DNA of 64,000 nt from the NCBI RefSeq assembly GCF_009496535.1, contig NZ_WIDL01000005.1, forward strand, positions 146,990 to 210,989. The letters run 5' to 3'. Shown piece after piece: positions 47,243 through 59,295 of this stretch. A program made the translations under genes and the position numbers. The notes under the pieces are model-generated. The model saw only the letters and a list, made by a program, of their open reading frames with translations, made no database searches and was not told where the DNA came from. Within the stretch, counting starts at the first letter, position 1; each line of letters starts with the position of its first letter. This DNA comes from Stenotrophomonas sp. MYb238. GTDB taxonomy: Bacteria; Pseudomonadota; Gammaproteobacteria; Xanthomonadales; Xanthomonadaceae.

Positions 47243-48247
47243 ATGACGCAGACAATCACCGTCATCCGCGGCGATGGCATCGGCCCGGAAATCATGGACG
47301 CCACCCTGTTCGTGCTGGACAAGCTCGGCGCCGGGCTGTCCTACGAATTCGCCGACGCCGGCCTGGCCGCGCTGGAAAAGCACGGTGAGCTGATCCCGGC
47401 CAGCACGCTGGAATCGATCAAGAAGAACAAGGTCGCGTTGAAGAGCCCGCTGACCACGCCGGTGGGCGGCGGCTTCAGCTCGATCAACGTGGCCCTGCGC
47501 CGCCAGTTCGACTTGTACGCCAACGTGCGCCCGGCCATCTCGTTCCCGAACACCAAGTCGCGCTACGAGAACGTAGACCTGATCACCGTGCGCGAGAACA
47601 CCGAAGGCGCCTACCTGTCCGAAGGCCAGGAAGTCTCGGCCGACGGCGAGACCGCGTTCTCCGGCACCCGAATCACCCGCAAGGGCTCCGAGCGCATCGT
47701 GCGCTATGCCTTCGAACTGGCCCGCAGCACCGGCCGCAAGAAGGTCACCGCCGTGCACAAGGCCAACATCATCAAGTCGACCTCGGGCCTGTTCCTGAAC
47801 GTCGCCCGCGAAGTGGCCGCGAACTATCCGGAGATCGAGTTCCAGGAAATGATCGTGGACAACGCCTGCATGCAGCTGGTGATGCGTCCGGAACAGTTCG
47901 ACGTGATCGTCACCACCAACCTGTTCGGCGACATCATCTCCGACCTGTGCGCCGGCCTGGTCGGCGGCCTGGGCATGGCCCCGGGTGCCAACATCGGCGA
48001 GGGCGCGGCCATTTTCGAGGCCGTGCACGGCACCGCGCCGGACATCGCCGGCAAGGGCATCGCCAACCCGTGCGCGCTGCTGCTTGGCGCGGCGCAGATG
48101 CTGGACCACGTCGGCCAGCCGGAAAACGCCGAACGCCTGCGCAAGGCCATCGTCGCCACCATGGAAGCCAAGGATTCGCTGACCGGCGACCTGGGCGGCA
48201 CCGGCGGCACCATGGACTTCGCCAGGGCCATCGCCAGCCGCCTGTAA
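47243..48247 (+). CDS. NAD-dependent isocitrate dehydrogenase
   Basis: 334 residues of the isocitrate/isopropylmalate dehydrogenase family, catalysing oxidative decarboxylation of isocitrate to 2-oxoglutarate in the TCA cycle. Substrate motifs are [25 protein letters not shown] and [11 protein letters not shown]. Coenzyme choice is readable: the loop reads [15 protein letters not shown], where E. coli's NADP enzyme has Lys-Tyr in place of Asp-Ile. Asp there binds the adenosine ribose of NAD. The short length also fits the NAD-type rather than the 416-residue NADP enzyme. The sequence differs from 3-isopropylmalate dehydrogenase at the ENTEG motif. Confidence 0.93.
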   Translation: MTQTITVIRGDGIGPEIMDATLFVLDKLGAGLSYEFADAGLAALEKHGELIPASTLESIKKNKVALKSPLTTPVGGGFSSINVALRRQFDLYANVRPAISFPNTKSRYENVDLITVRENTEGAYLSEGQEVSADGETAFSGTRITRKGSERIVRYAFELARSTGRKKVTAVHKANIIKSTSGLFLNVAREVAANYPEIEFQEMIVDNACMQLVMRPEQFDVIVTTNLFGDIISDLCAGLVGGLGMAPGANIGEGAAIFEAVHGTAPDIAGKGIANPCALLLGAAQMLDHVGQPENAERLRKAIVATMEAKDSLTGDLGGTGGTMDFARAIASRL

Positions 48248-48267
48248 GGCGCGCTGCGGAGGGTGAA

Positions 48268-48294
48268 AAGAAGGGCGCCGATGGCGCCCTTCTT
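48268..48294. terminator. Bidirectional terminator after isocitrate dehydrogenase
   Basis: A 12-bp perfect stem (AAGAAGGGCGCC / GGCGCCCTTCTT) with a three-base loop lies between converging genes. Its T-rich ends are interrupted by C. Confidence 0.75.
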
Positions 48295-48311
48295 CGTTCG
48301 TCCCCGGCTTC

Positions 48312-48377
48312 GTAGGAGCGACTTCAGTCGCGAAGGGCTTCACCGGTAAAGTCCCTCGCGACTGAAGTCGCTCCTAC
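48312..48377. repeat. Paired palindromic intergenic repeat, copy D
   Basis: Arms GTAGGAGCGACTTCAGTCGC and GCGACTGAAGTCGCTCCTAC with a roughly 26-base spacer. It has the same inner palindrome as copy A (GACTTCAGTC). It lies between the converging isocitrate dehydrogenase and Bax-inhibitor genes. Confidence 0.92.
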
Positions 48378-48393
48378 GAGAGCCGGTGCGCAA

Positions 48394-49155
48394 TCAGTTG
48401 CGCGACTGCAGCTTGGACAGCAGGCGCAGGAACTCGATGTACAGCCACACCAGTGTGACCATCAGCCCGAACGCGCCGTACCACTCCATGTACTTGGGCG
48501 CGCCGGCCTCCACGCCGCTCTCGATGAAGTCGAAATCCAGCACCAGGTTCAGCGCCGCGATCACCACCACGAACAGGCTGAAGCCGATGCCGATCAGTCC
48601 CGACTCGTGGATGTAGGGGATCTGGATGCCGAACAGGCCCAGCACGATGGTCGCCAGGTACACCAAGGCGATGCCGCCGGTGGCCGCGACCACGCCGAGC
48701 TTGAAGTTCTCGGTCGCCTTGATCAGCCCGCTGCGGTAGGCGAACAGCAACGCGAACAGGGTGCCGAAGGTCAGCAGCACCGCCTGGAACACGATGCCCT
48801 GGAAGCGCGCCTCGTAGATCGCCGAGATCGTACCCAGGAACAGGCCTTCGGCCAGCGCGTACAGCGGCGCGCTGACCGGCGCCCAGTTCTTCTTGAAGAT
48901 GGTGACCATCGCCAGCACGAAGCCGCCGATCAGGCCGCCCCACAGGTACAGGCGCGCGCCGCTGGCCAGTTCGCCCGTATCGGTCAACGTGTGGTTCCAG
49001 GCGAAGGCCGCGGTCAGCGCCGCCAGCAACAGCAGCAGGCCGGTCCTGTTGACGGTGCCGTTGAGGGTCATCGCCCCGGTACCGCGCGAGACCACGGCGC
49101 CGCTGCCGGAATCGAGGAAGGTGGAGTCGGAAAGGGCGGGGTTGCCGCTGCGCAT
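48394..49155 (-). CDS. Bax inhibitor-1 / YccA family membrane protein
   Basis: 253 residues. A soluble N-terminal tail of about 35 residues is followed by seven hydrophobic helices and the family pattern AEGLFLGTISAIYEARFQGIV (about 110-130). The end has conserved acidic residues (ALNLVLDFDFIESG, about 205-218) and a final helix. The longer N-terminal tail and DFDFIE motif place it in the group of YccA-like proteins with 230-250 residues. E. coli YccA modulates the FtsH protease; some relatives conduct calcium. Role here is not shown by context. Confidence 0.9.
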   Translation of the reverse strand: MRSGNPALSDSTFLDSGSGAVVSRGTGAMTLNGTVNRTGLLLLLAALTAAFAWNHTLTDTGELASGARLYLWGGLIGGFVLAMVTIFKKNWAPVSAPLYALAEGLFLGTISAIYEARFQGIVFQAVLLTFGTLFALLFAYRSGLIKATENFKLGVVAATGGIALVYLATIVLGLFGIQIPYIHESGLIGIGFSLFVVVIAALNLVLDFDFIESGVEAGAPKYMEWYGAFGLMVTLVWLYIEFLRLLSKLQSRN

Positions 49156-49224
49156 GAGGAACTCCTTGGAGAATGCGGAGGAATGCCCGCAGCATAACCA
49201 ACCCCGTCGCGATGAAATCCGCCG

Positions 49225-49253
49225 TTGACAGACTGCCTCGCAGTTCCGACAAT
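49225..49253 (+). promoter_or_regulatory. Promoter of the tRNA cluster
   Basis: A perfect -35 TTGACA (49225-49230) and GACAAT (49248-49253) at 17 bp spacing, followed by a G+C-rich stretch (AGCCGACC) as in stringently controlled stable-RNA promoters. tRNA-Pro begins about 38 bases after the -10. Confidence 0.65.
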
Positions 49254-49291
49254 AGCCGACCTTTCGGGGGGAACCTCGGGAGATTCACCGC

Positions 49292-49368
49292 CGGGGTATA
49301 GCGCAGTCTGGTAGCGCGCCTGCTTTGGGAGCAGGATGTCGGGGGTTCGAATCCCTCTACCCCGACCA
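49292..49368 (+). tRNA. tRNA-Pro (anticodon TGG)
   Basis: 77 bases with encoded CCA. The acceptor CGGGGTA pairs with TACCCCG, the anticodon loop is CTTTGGGAG, and the T-loop sequence GGTTCGAATCC is intact. Confidence 0.97.
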
Positions 49369-49412
49369 TCCGATGCGACCAGCGCGCGTTGGAGTGCGAC
49401 GATCCGGTCAGA

Positions 49413-49489
49413 GCGCCCGTAGCTCAACTGGATAGAGCACCGGCCTTCTAAGCCGGCGGTTACAGGTTCGATTCCTGTCGGGCGCGCCA
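49413..49489 (+). tRNA. tRNA-Arg (anticodon TCT)
   Basis: 77 bases with encoded CCA. The acceptor GCGCCCG pairs with CGGGCGC; the anticodon arm CCGGC-CTTCTAA-GCCGG reads AGA/AGG arginine codons, which are rare in this G+C-rich genome. Confidence 0.97.
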
Positions 49490-49523
49490 ATTGGCGCAAG
49501 CGGTGGGTTGTTGTTTTTCAGTG

Positions 49524-49600
49524 GTGGCTGTAGCTCAGTTGGTTAGAGTACCGGATTGTGATTCCGGTGGTCGGGGGTTCGAATCCCCTCAGCCACCCCA
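49524..49600 (+). tRNA. tRNA-His (anticodon GTG)
   Basis: 77 bases with encoded CCA. The acceptor GTGGCTG pairs with CAGCCAC. The base before position 1 is G (49523) and the discriminator base is C, the extra G-1:C73 pair specific to histidine tRNA. Confidence 0.97.
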
Positions 49601-49681
49601 CTGAACAGAAAGACGCCGGGAAGTGCATTCCGGGGTTGAAAGAACTGAAGGGTGCGGGTAACATTCGCCCCCTGATTTTCA

Positions 49682-49757
<76 letters not shown>

Positions 49758-49763
49758 ATCGAG

Positions 49764-49794
49764 ACAGCCATCCGGTACGCCGGGTGGCTGTTTT
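49764..49794 (+). terminator. Hairpin after first tRNA-Lys
   Basis: ACAGCCATCCGG and CCGGGTGGCTGT pair (one G-T) and TTTT follows, seven bases after the CCA end. It probably terminates the first tRNA transcript. Confidence 0.75.
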
Positions 49795-49871
49795 CCTCTC
49801 CAGCAGAGGAGCCTGCGTTCCAGGGCAGGAGTAAGGTGCCGCGGTTGGTTGCGCGCATCGTTGTTGTTTCA

Positions 49872-49947
49872 GGGCTGTTAGCTCAGTTGGTAGAGCAGTT
49901 GACTCTTAATCAATAGGTCCAAGGTTCGAATCCTTGACAGCCCACCA
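49872..49947 (+). tRNA. tRNA-Lys (anticodon CTT), second copy
   Basis: 76 bases. It differs from the first copy by one compensated acceptor pair (GGGCTGT / ACAGCCC) and one base in the variable region. A separate terminator follows. Confidence 0.97.
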
Positions 49948-49950
49948 GAC

Positions 49951-49985
49951 AAAGGGCATCCGCTGCGGCGGGTGCCCTTTTCTTT
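49951..49985 (+). terminator. Terminator after second tRNA-Lys
   Basis: AAAGGGCATCCGC and GCGGGTGCCCTTT form a stem with one G-T pair and TTCTTT behind it, starting four bases after the tRNA end. Confidence 0.85.
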
Positions 49986-50104
49986 GTGTCCGCGCATCGC
50001 CGGCGGCCCCGGCGCGGCGTCCCGTGCGGTAGCGCCTCGTGGTCGCCGAACGGGCGTTTCCGGCGGTTTTTTGCCTGCGCGGCCTGCGATAATGCCGGCC
50101 GGAC

Positions 50105-50189
<85 letters not shown>

Positions 50190-50359
50190 TCCGTGGGTCG
50201 GCCGGATGGTCTCCCGGGCGCGGCTGTCTGGCGGCAGGCTGGAAGCGCCCGCCGGAATCGGCGAAACTACAGGGCTGCGGCGGGATCAAGTCTCCGCCGG
50301 AAACCGTTCATCTTCCACATCGTACCGGGGCCTGGGCGCCACCGGTGGCAGGAGTCCAC

Positions 50360-51655
50360 ATGCAAGCTTCGATCGAATCCACCGGCAACCTGGAACGCCG
50401 CCTGACCTTCTCCCTGCCGGAGGAGCGCCTGCAGAGCCACATCAGTGGCCGGCTCGGCGAGATCGCCCGCACCGTGCGCATCAAGGGCTTCCGTCCGGGC
50501 AAGGTGCCGGCCAAGGTGGTCGAGCAGCGTTTCGGCCAGCAGGTGCGCGCCGAGGCGATGGACGGCCTGCTGCGCGAAACCTTCGACGCCGCGCTGCGCC
50601 AGCATGAGCTGCGCATCGCCGGCAACCCGCGCATCGACAAGGCCGGCGAAGGCGAGTTCGATTTCGTCGCCACCGTCGAACTGGTGCCGGACTTCGGCGA
50701 CGTCGACGTGACCAAGCTGACCGTGGTGCGCCACGCCGCCGAGGTCACCGACGCCGACATCGACCAGATGATCGAGAACCTGCGCCAGCAGCGCCGCAGC
50801 TGGAAGGCGGTCGCGCGCGGTGCGCAGGAAGGCGATCTGGTCGCGCTGGAAACCTGGTCGCAGGCCGGCGACGAGCGTCTGCCGGCCGAAGGCGCCGAGC
50901 AGGGCACGATCGTTATTGGCCAGGGCATGATGTTTGAGCAGATCGAGAAGGGCCTGGTCGGCCTGGCCAAGGGCGACGAGAAGACGCTGGACGTCGAGTT
51001 CCCGGCCGACTGGCGCGTGCCGGCACTGGCCGGCCGCAACGTCAAGGTCACGGTCAAGGCCACCGAGGTGTCCGAGCCGGTGGTGCCAGAGGTCGATGCC
51101 GCCTTCATCAAGAGCTTCGGCGTGAAGAACGGCGAGCTGGAGCAGTTCCGCGCCGACATCCGTTCCAACCTGGAGCGCGAGCTCAAGGGCGCGCTGATGA
51201 ACCGCCTGCGCCGCGAAGTGGGCGAGCAGCTGATCGCCGCCTATGCGTCGGTCGAACTGCCGCCGCGCCTGGTCGAGAACGAAGCGCGCGCTATGCTCGC
51301 CCAGCAGGTCGATGCGATCCGTCGCCAGGGCGGCAACCCGGGCCAGGTGCCGGCCGACGCGCACGAAGGGTTCAAGGACGCCGCCTCCAAGCGCGTGCTG
51401 GTCGGCCTGCTGGTCGGCGAGGTCGCGCGGAAGAACGACCTCCGCCTGGACCCGAAGCGCCTGAACGAAACCATGCGCCTGATCGCCTCGACCTACGAAG
51501 AGCCGGAGCAGGTCATTGAGATGTACCGCAACGACCCCCAGCTGATGGGTGGCCTGCAGAACCGCGTCATGGAAGAGCAGGTCATCGACTGGATCGCCGA
51601 GCGTGCCCAGCACACCGAGCAGACCCTGTCGTTCCAGGAAGCGATCCGCCCGTAA
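50360..51655 (+). CDS. tig: Trigger factor, ribosome-bound chaperone
   Basis: 431 residues. The N-terminal ribosome-binding domain has the signature [17 protein letters not shown] (about 43-59), which docks at protein L23 next to the exit tunnel. The middle peptidyl-prolyl isomerase (FKBP-like) domain lies at about 150-240 ([23 protein letters not shown]), and the rest is the helical chaperone arm. CAGGAG upstream fixes the ATG at 50360. The frame is open upstream through tRNA-Leu but that part is non-coding. It heads the classical tig-clpP-clpX-lon cluster. Confidence 0.97.
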   Translation: MQASIESTGNLERRLTFSLPEERLQSHISGRLGEIARTVRIKGFRPGKVPAKVVEQRFGQQVRAEAMDGLLRETFDAALRQHELRIAGNPRIDKAGEGEFDFVATVELVPDFGDVDVTKLTVVRHAAEVTDADIDQMIENLRQQRRSWKAVARGAQEGDLVALETWSQAGDERLPAEGAEQGTIVIGQGMMFEQIEKGLVGLAKGDEKTLDVEFPADWRVPALAGRNVKVTVKATEVSEPVVPEVDAAFIKSFGVKNGELEQFRADIRSNLERELKGALMNRLRREVGEQLIAAYASVELPPRLVENEARAMLAQQVDAIRRQGGNPGQVPADAHEGFKDAASKRVLVGLLVGEVARKNDLRLDPKRLNETMRLIASTYEEPEQVIEMYRNDPQLMGGLQNRVMEEQVIDWIAERAQHTEQTLSFQEAIRP

Positions 51656-51721
51656 GGCGGCCGCTCCACCCGCCCCGCGCCCCGGCGCGGGGATGTTCCC
51701 CGTCAAACACAGGTGCCTCAC

Positions 51722-52348
51722 ATGGACAACCGAACCACAGCCTTGAACATGGTTCCGATGGTGGTCGAACAGACCAGCCGCGGCGAGCGCGCCTACGACA
51801 TCTATTCGCGCCTGCTCAAGGAACGGATCATCTTCCTGGTCGGCGCGATCGACGATCACGTCGCCAACCTCGTGGTCGCGCAGATGCTGTTCCTCGAGGC
51901 GGAGAACCCCGAGAAGGACATCCACCTGTACATCAACTCGCCCGGTGGCGTGGTGACGGCGGGACTGGCGATCTACGACACGATGCAGTTCATCAAGCCC
52001 GACGTCAGCACCATGTGCACCGGCCAGGCATGCAGCATGGGGTCGTTCCTGCTGATGGCCGGCGCCAAGGGCAAGCGGTTCGCGCTGCCGAACTCGCGGG
52101 TGATGATCCACCAGCCGTCCGGCGGCGCGCAGGGCCAGGCGACCGACATCGAAATCCACGCCAAGGAAATCCTGTACCTGCGCCAGCGCCTGAATGGGCT
52201 GTACGCCCAGCACACCGGGCAGCCGCTTGAGCGGATCGAGCTGGACATGGAGCGCGACCGTTTCCTGAGCGCGGAAGCGGCGAAGGAATACGGTCTGGTC
52301 GACCAGGTCGTGGATCGTCGCTCGGAAGAGTCGATCCAGCCGGCGTGA
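51722..52348 (+). CDS. clpP: ATP-dependent Clp protease proteolytic subunit
   Basis: 208 residues. A serine peptidase that forms the double-ring chamber used by ClpX and ClpA. The triad residues are Ser105 in GQACSMGSF, His130 in [10 protein letters not shown], and an Asp in the LDMERD stretch (about 175-179). A short N-terminal propeptide ([10 protein letters not shown]) is cut off. A GTG three codons upstream is a possible alternative start. The gap to tig is 66 bp and to clpX 127 bp. Confidence 0.97.
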   Translation: MDNRTTALNMVPMVVEQTSRGERAYDIYSRLLKERIIFLVGAIDDHVANLVVAQMLFLEAENPEKDIHLYINSPGGVVTAGLAIYDTMQFIKPDVSTMCTGQACSMGSFLLMAGAKGKRFALPNSRVMIHQPSGGAQGQATDIEIHAKEILYLRQRLNGLYAQHTGQPLERIELDMERDRFLSAEAAKEYGLVDQVVDRRSEESIQPA

Positions 52349-52475
52349 CCGGCGCAAGTAGCCGAAAACACGGCGTTTTCTGCAGGGTCGGAACTGGACT
52401 GGCGTCCATCCGGCCCTGTGCTATTCTCGAAATCGAACCCCCTGTTCACGGGGGGAGCAACTGGGTAAGCGAAGC

Positions 52476-53756
<1,281 letters not shown>

Positions 53757-53822
53757 ACAGGCTGCGGGGAACGCTCCGTCCACGGCGGCTGAAGCCGGGT
53801 TCAGGACCTTCCCTCGACGCCA

Positions 53823-53851
53823 CTTGCATCACCCTGCCGATGGCCCCATAA
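53823..53851 (+). promoter_or_regulatory. Probable heat-shock (sigma-32) promoter of lon
   Basis: CTTGCAT (53823-53829) and CCCCATAA (53844-53851) with a 14-base spacer match the known sigma-32 consensus (CTTGAAA, 11-16 bases, CCCCATnT) at most positions. It lies 52 bp before the lon start. The -10 lies within the terminator hairpin of clpX. Confidence 0.65.
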
Positions 53852-53870
53852 CGGGGCCATCGGCTTTTTT
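53836..53870 (+). terminator. Terminator of clpX
   Basis: A perfect 12-bp stem (GCCGATGGCCCC / GGGGCCATCGGC) with loop ATAAC and six T residues. It separates clpX from lon. Confidence 0.93.
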
Positions 53871-53903
53871 CATGGCCACCCCCGAATCCAAGTGGAGCCC
53901 CCC

Positions 53904-56360
<2,457 letters not shown>

Positions 56361-56409
56361 TGATGAACGCAAAACCCCTTGAAACCCGCGCCGTTATTGG
56401 CTTTTCGGC

Positions 56410-56438
56410 TTGCGTGGGTAGGGGGGCGCTGGTATAAA
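56410..56438 (+). promoter_or_regulatory. Promoter of hupB
   Basis: TTGCGT (56410-56415) and TATAAA (56433-56438) with a 17-bp spacer, giving a leader of about 125 bases before the HU start codon. Confidence 0.65.
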
Positions 56439-56568
56439 AGTGCGACTCACGCGCCCGCTCGACGAGCGGGCGGCGTGTTTGCAGGATCTTACGGTTGCCG
56501 CCGCTGCTGTCATGGGCGACGACCAACCCAATCTATTCCGCGGGTTGCCGCATAGGGAGTTTTACATA

Positions 56569-56841
56569 ATGAACAAGACCGAATTGATCGATGGCGTTGC
56601 CGCCGCTGCTGACCTCTCCAAGGCCGAAGCCGGCCGTGCGGTCGATGCCGTCGTCGCCGAGATCACCAAGGCGCTGAAGAAGGGCGACGCCGTGACGCTG
56701 GTCGGCTTTGGCACCTTCCAGGTCCGCGAGCGTGCCGAGCGCACCGGCCGCAACCCGAAGACGGGCGACACCATCAAGATCGCCGCGTCGAAAAATCCTG
56801 CGTTCAAGGCTGGTAAAGCCCTGAAGGACGCTGTAAACTAA
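56569..56841 (+). CDS. hupB: DNA-binding protein HU-beta
   Basis: 90 residues, starting [11 protein letters not shown]. The DNA-binding arm has [18 protein letters not shown] (about 46-63) with the intercalating Pro in RNPKTG. It compacts the nucleoid and bends DNA. AGGGA sits well before the ATG at 56569; upstream open frame is a non-coding leader. Position after lon is conserved in gammaproteobacteria. The tRNA-Val gene begins 12 bases after the stop without a terminator between. Confidence 0.97.
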   Translation: MNKTELIDGVAAAADLSKAEAGRAVDAVVAEITKALKKGDAVTLVGFGTFQVRERAERTGRNPKTGDTIKIAASKNPAFKAGKALKDAVN

Positions 56842-56853
56842 GCGGCTCACCGG

Positions 56854-56928
56854 GGGTGCTTAGCTCAGTGGTAGAGCGTCTCCCTTACAAGGAGAGGGTC
56901 GGGGGTTCGAAACCCTCAGCACCCACCA
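56854..56928 (+). tRNA. tRNA-Val (anticodon TAC)
   Basis: 75 bases with encoded CCA. The acceptor GGGTGCT pairs with AGCACCC; anticodon TAC. It is probably cotranscribed with hupB, from whose stop codon it is separated by only 12 bases. Confidence 0.97.
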
Positions 56929-56958
56929 CGTAAAGCACCGTCGAGCAGTATTGAAAGT

Positions 56959-57035
56959 GGAGCGGTAGTTCAGCTGGTTAGAATGCTGGCCTGTCACGCC
57001 GGAGGTCGCGGGTTCGAGTCCCGTCCGCTCCGCCA
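56959..57035 (+). tRNA. tRNA-Asp (anticodon GTC)
   Basis: 77 bases with encoded CCA. The acceptor GGAGCGG pairs with CCGCTCC; the anticodon loop is CTGTCAC. It follows tRNA-Val by 30 bases, and a strong terminator follows. Confidence 0.97.
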
Positions 57036-57043
57036 TTGATTCC

Positions 57044-57076
57044 AAGCCCCGGGCGAAAGCCCGGGGCTTTTTTTTT
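57044..57076 (+). terminator. Terminator after the hupB-tRNA-Val-tRNA-Asp unit
   Basis: An 11-bp perfect stem (AAGCCCCGGGC / GCCCGGGGCTT) with GAAA loop and a run of seven T after the stem. Confidence 0.95.
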
Positions 57077-57203
57077 GCCCGCGTCGCCGGGATGGCGCCG
57101 GCCCGTGGCGGTGCCGCTGTCGCGGGTGCGGACGGCTCGGTTGGGCGTCGGGCGGGAAGCGGGTTACACTGCCCGGCTCGCCAATCAGGCCTTGATTTTT
57201 CCC

Positions 57204-59174
57204 ATGCTGCAGAAACTCCGCGACAAGACCTCGGGCTGGATCGTGACCGTGATCCTGGGGCTGCTGATGATTCCGTTCCTGTTCGTGATCGACAACAGCT
57301 ATCTCGGCGGTGTCGGCGCGCAGAACGTCGCCAAGGTATCCGCTCCGCCGTCATGGTGGCGCTCGGCGCCGTCGTGGTGGCCGATGTCGTTCCTGTGGAA
57401 CCACCATGAGATCAGCGTCGAGGACTTCCGCGCGCGCTTCGAGCAGGTGCGCATGGATACGCGCGAGCAGCAGGGCGACAACTTCGATCCGCGCGAGTTC
57501 GAGACCACCGAGAACAAGCTCACCGTGCTCGACCAGCTGATCGACGAGCAGGTGGTGCGGCTGGCCGCCGAAGACGCGCGCATCGTGATCGGCGACGAGG
57601 CCGTGCGCAACTACATCGCCGCCATCCCGGCCTTCCAGCGCGACGGCAAGTTCGATGCGGAGCAGTACCGCCTGGTGCTGGCGCAGAGCCAGCCGCCGCG
57701 CACGCCTGCGATGTTCGACCAGGTGGTGCGCACCAGCCTGCAGCAGTCGATCATTCCCACCGCGCTGGCGCAGTCGGGCTTCGCCACCAAGGGCGAGAGC
57801 GAGCGCCTGCTGAAGCTGCTGGGCGAGACGCGCGACGTGGAATTCGCGATGCTGCCGGCGCCGGAAGCCGACACTTCGGCGGTGGACGACGCGCAGATCA
57901 AGCAGTGGTACGACGCCCACACGCGCGATTTCATGCAGCCGGAAAGCGTGTCCATCGAATACGTCGAGTTGGATGCGGCCCGCATGCCGGCGACGGCCCC
58001 CGCGGACGAAGCGGCGCTGCGCCGTCGCTACGACGAGGAGAAGGCCCGTTTCGTCAAGCCGGAGCAGCGCCTGGCCTCGCACATCCTGATCAGCGCCGGT
58101 AGCGATGCCGCTTCGCAGAAGGCCGCCGAAGCCAAGGCTGCCAAGCTGGCGGCGGACGCCAGGCAGCCGGGCGCCGATTTCGCCGCGCTGGCCAAGGCCA
58201 ACTCGGACGACCCGGGTTCCAAGGCCGAAGGCGGCGACCTGGGCTGGGTCGAGCATGGCGTGATGGTGAAGCCGTTCGAGGACGCGTTGTTCGCCATGCA
58301 GCCGGGCGAGATCGCCGGGCCGGTGAAGACCGAGTTCGGTTATCACGTGCTGAAGCTGCGCGAGGTCAAGGGCGGCGAAGGCCGTCCGTTCGAGGAAGTG
58401 CGCGACCAGCTGGCGGCCGAACAGCTGCAGGCCGACACCGAGCGCGCCTTCAACGACCTGGGCGGCCGCCTGGTGGACCTGGTCTACAAGAACCCGACCG
58501 TGCTGGAATCGGCCGCCAAGGAAGTGGGCCTGCCGGTGCAGACGCTGGGTCCGTTCAACCGCGCCACCGCCAGCGGCATCGCCGCCAATCCGGCCGTGCT
58601 GCGCGCGGCGTTCTCCGATGCGTTGAAGGAAGACGGTACCGTCAGCGATCCGATCGAACTCGGCCCGAACCACAACGTGATGATCCGCGTGACCGCGCAT
58701 ACGCCGGAGCAGGCCGTCCCGCTGGCGCAGGCGCGCGAGCAGGTGATCGCCGCGGTGCACGCGCATCGCGCCGAGGAAGCGGAGAAGAAGGCCGCCGATG
58801 CGCTGCTGGCCAAGCTGCAGGGCGGGCAGACGCTGCAGGCGCTGGCCGAAGGCGAGAAGCTGCAACTGCTGCCGATGCCGGGCCTGCCGCGCACCGCGCC
58901 GATGCCGACGGCCGCCGCCAACCGCGCGGTGTTCAGCGCCGCTCCGCCCAGCGACGGCAAGCCGAGCTACGGCAAGGTGAAGCTGGACGACGGCCGCTAC
59001 GCGGTGTTCGCGGTGACCAAGGTCACTCCGGGCGACCTGAAGGAAGTGCCGGAGCCGCAGCAGGCGATGCTGAAGCAGCAGTTGAGCCAGATCGATGGCG
59101 CGGCGGCGGCCAAGGCCTTCGTCGATGGCCTGCGCAAGCGCTTCAAGGTGCAGGTGCAGGAATCCCAGCTCTGA
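57204..59174 (+). CDS. ppiD: Membrane-anchored periplasmic peptidyl-prolyl isomerase PpiD
   Basis: 656 residues. A short cytoplasmic tail and one membrane helix (WIVTVILGLLMIPFLFVI, about 12-29) anchor a large periplasmic part. It has SurA_N-like helices, a parvulin domain (about 285-385: RLASHILISAG, GGDLGWVEHGVMVKPFEDA, EFGYHVLKLREV), and a second degenerate parvulin-like region. PpiD assists folding of exported proteins at the Sec translocon. A Trp-rich insert of about 23 residues (46-68) interrupts the normally continuous AKV-EIS segment just outside the membrane. The position after hupB is the classical one. Confidence 0.95.
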   Translation: MLQKLRDKTSGWIVTVILGLLMIPFLFVIDNSYLGGVGAQNVAKVSAPPSWWRSAPSWWPMSFLWNHHEISVEDFRARFEQVRMDTREQQGDNFDPREFETTENKLTVLDQLIDEQVVRLAAEDARIVIGDEAVRNYIAAIPAFQRDGKFDAEQYRLVLAQSQPPRTPAMFDQVVRTSLQQSIIPTALAQSGFATKGESERLLKLLGETRDVEFAMLPAPEADTSAVDDAQIKQWYDAHTRDFMQPESVSIEYVELDAARMPATAPADEAALRRRYDEEKARFVKPEQRLASHILISAGSDAASQKAAEAKAAKLAADARQPGADFAALAKANSDDPGSKAEGGDLGWVEHGVMVKPFEDALFAMQPGEIAGPVKTEFGYHVLKLREVKGGEGRPFEEVRDQLAAEQLQADTERAFNDLGGRLVDLVYKNPTVLESAAKEVGLPVQTLGPFNRATASGIAANPAVLRAAFSDALKEDGTVSDPIELGPNHNVMIRVTAHTPEQAVPLAQAREQVIAAVHAHRAEEAEKKAADALLAKLQGGQTLQALAEGEKLQLLPMPGLPRTAPMPTAAANRAVFSAAPPSDGKPSYGKVKLDDGRYAVFAVTKVTPGDLKEVPEPQQAMLKQQLSQIDGAAAAKAFVDGLRKRFKVQVQESQL

Positions 59175-59234
59175 GCGTTGCAGGGAGACCGGGACGCTCC
59201 GCCAGGCGGCGGGCATCCCGGCATCCATGAACAA

Positions 59235-59267
59235 GAAAGCCCGGCCTATGGCCGGGCTTTCGCATTT
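59235..59267. terminator. Bidirectional hairpin after ppiD
   Basis: A 12-bp stem (GAAAGCCCGGCC / GGCCGGGCTTTC) with loop TAT between the converging ppiD and transglycosylase genes. The T runs are short (three T within the stem, then CGCATTT). Confidence 0.75.
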
Positions 59268-59295
59268 CTGGGGGTGGCGCCGCAGCGGGCCGCCG

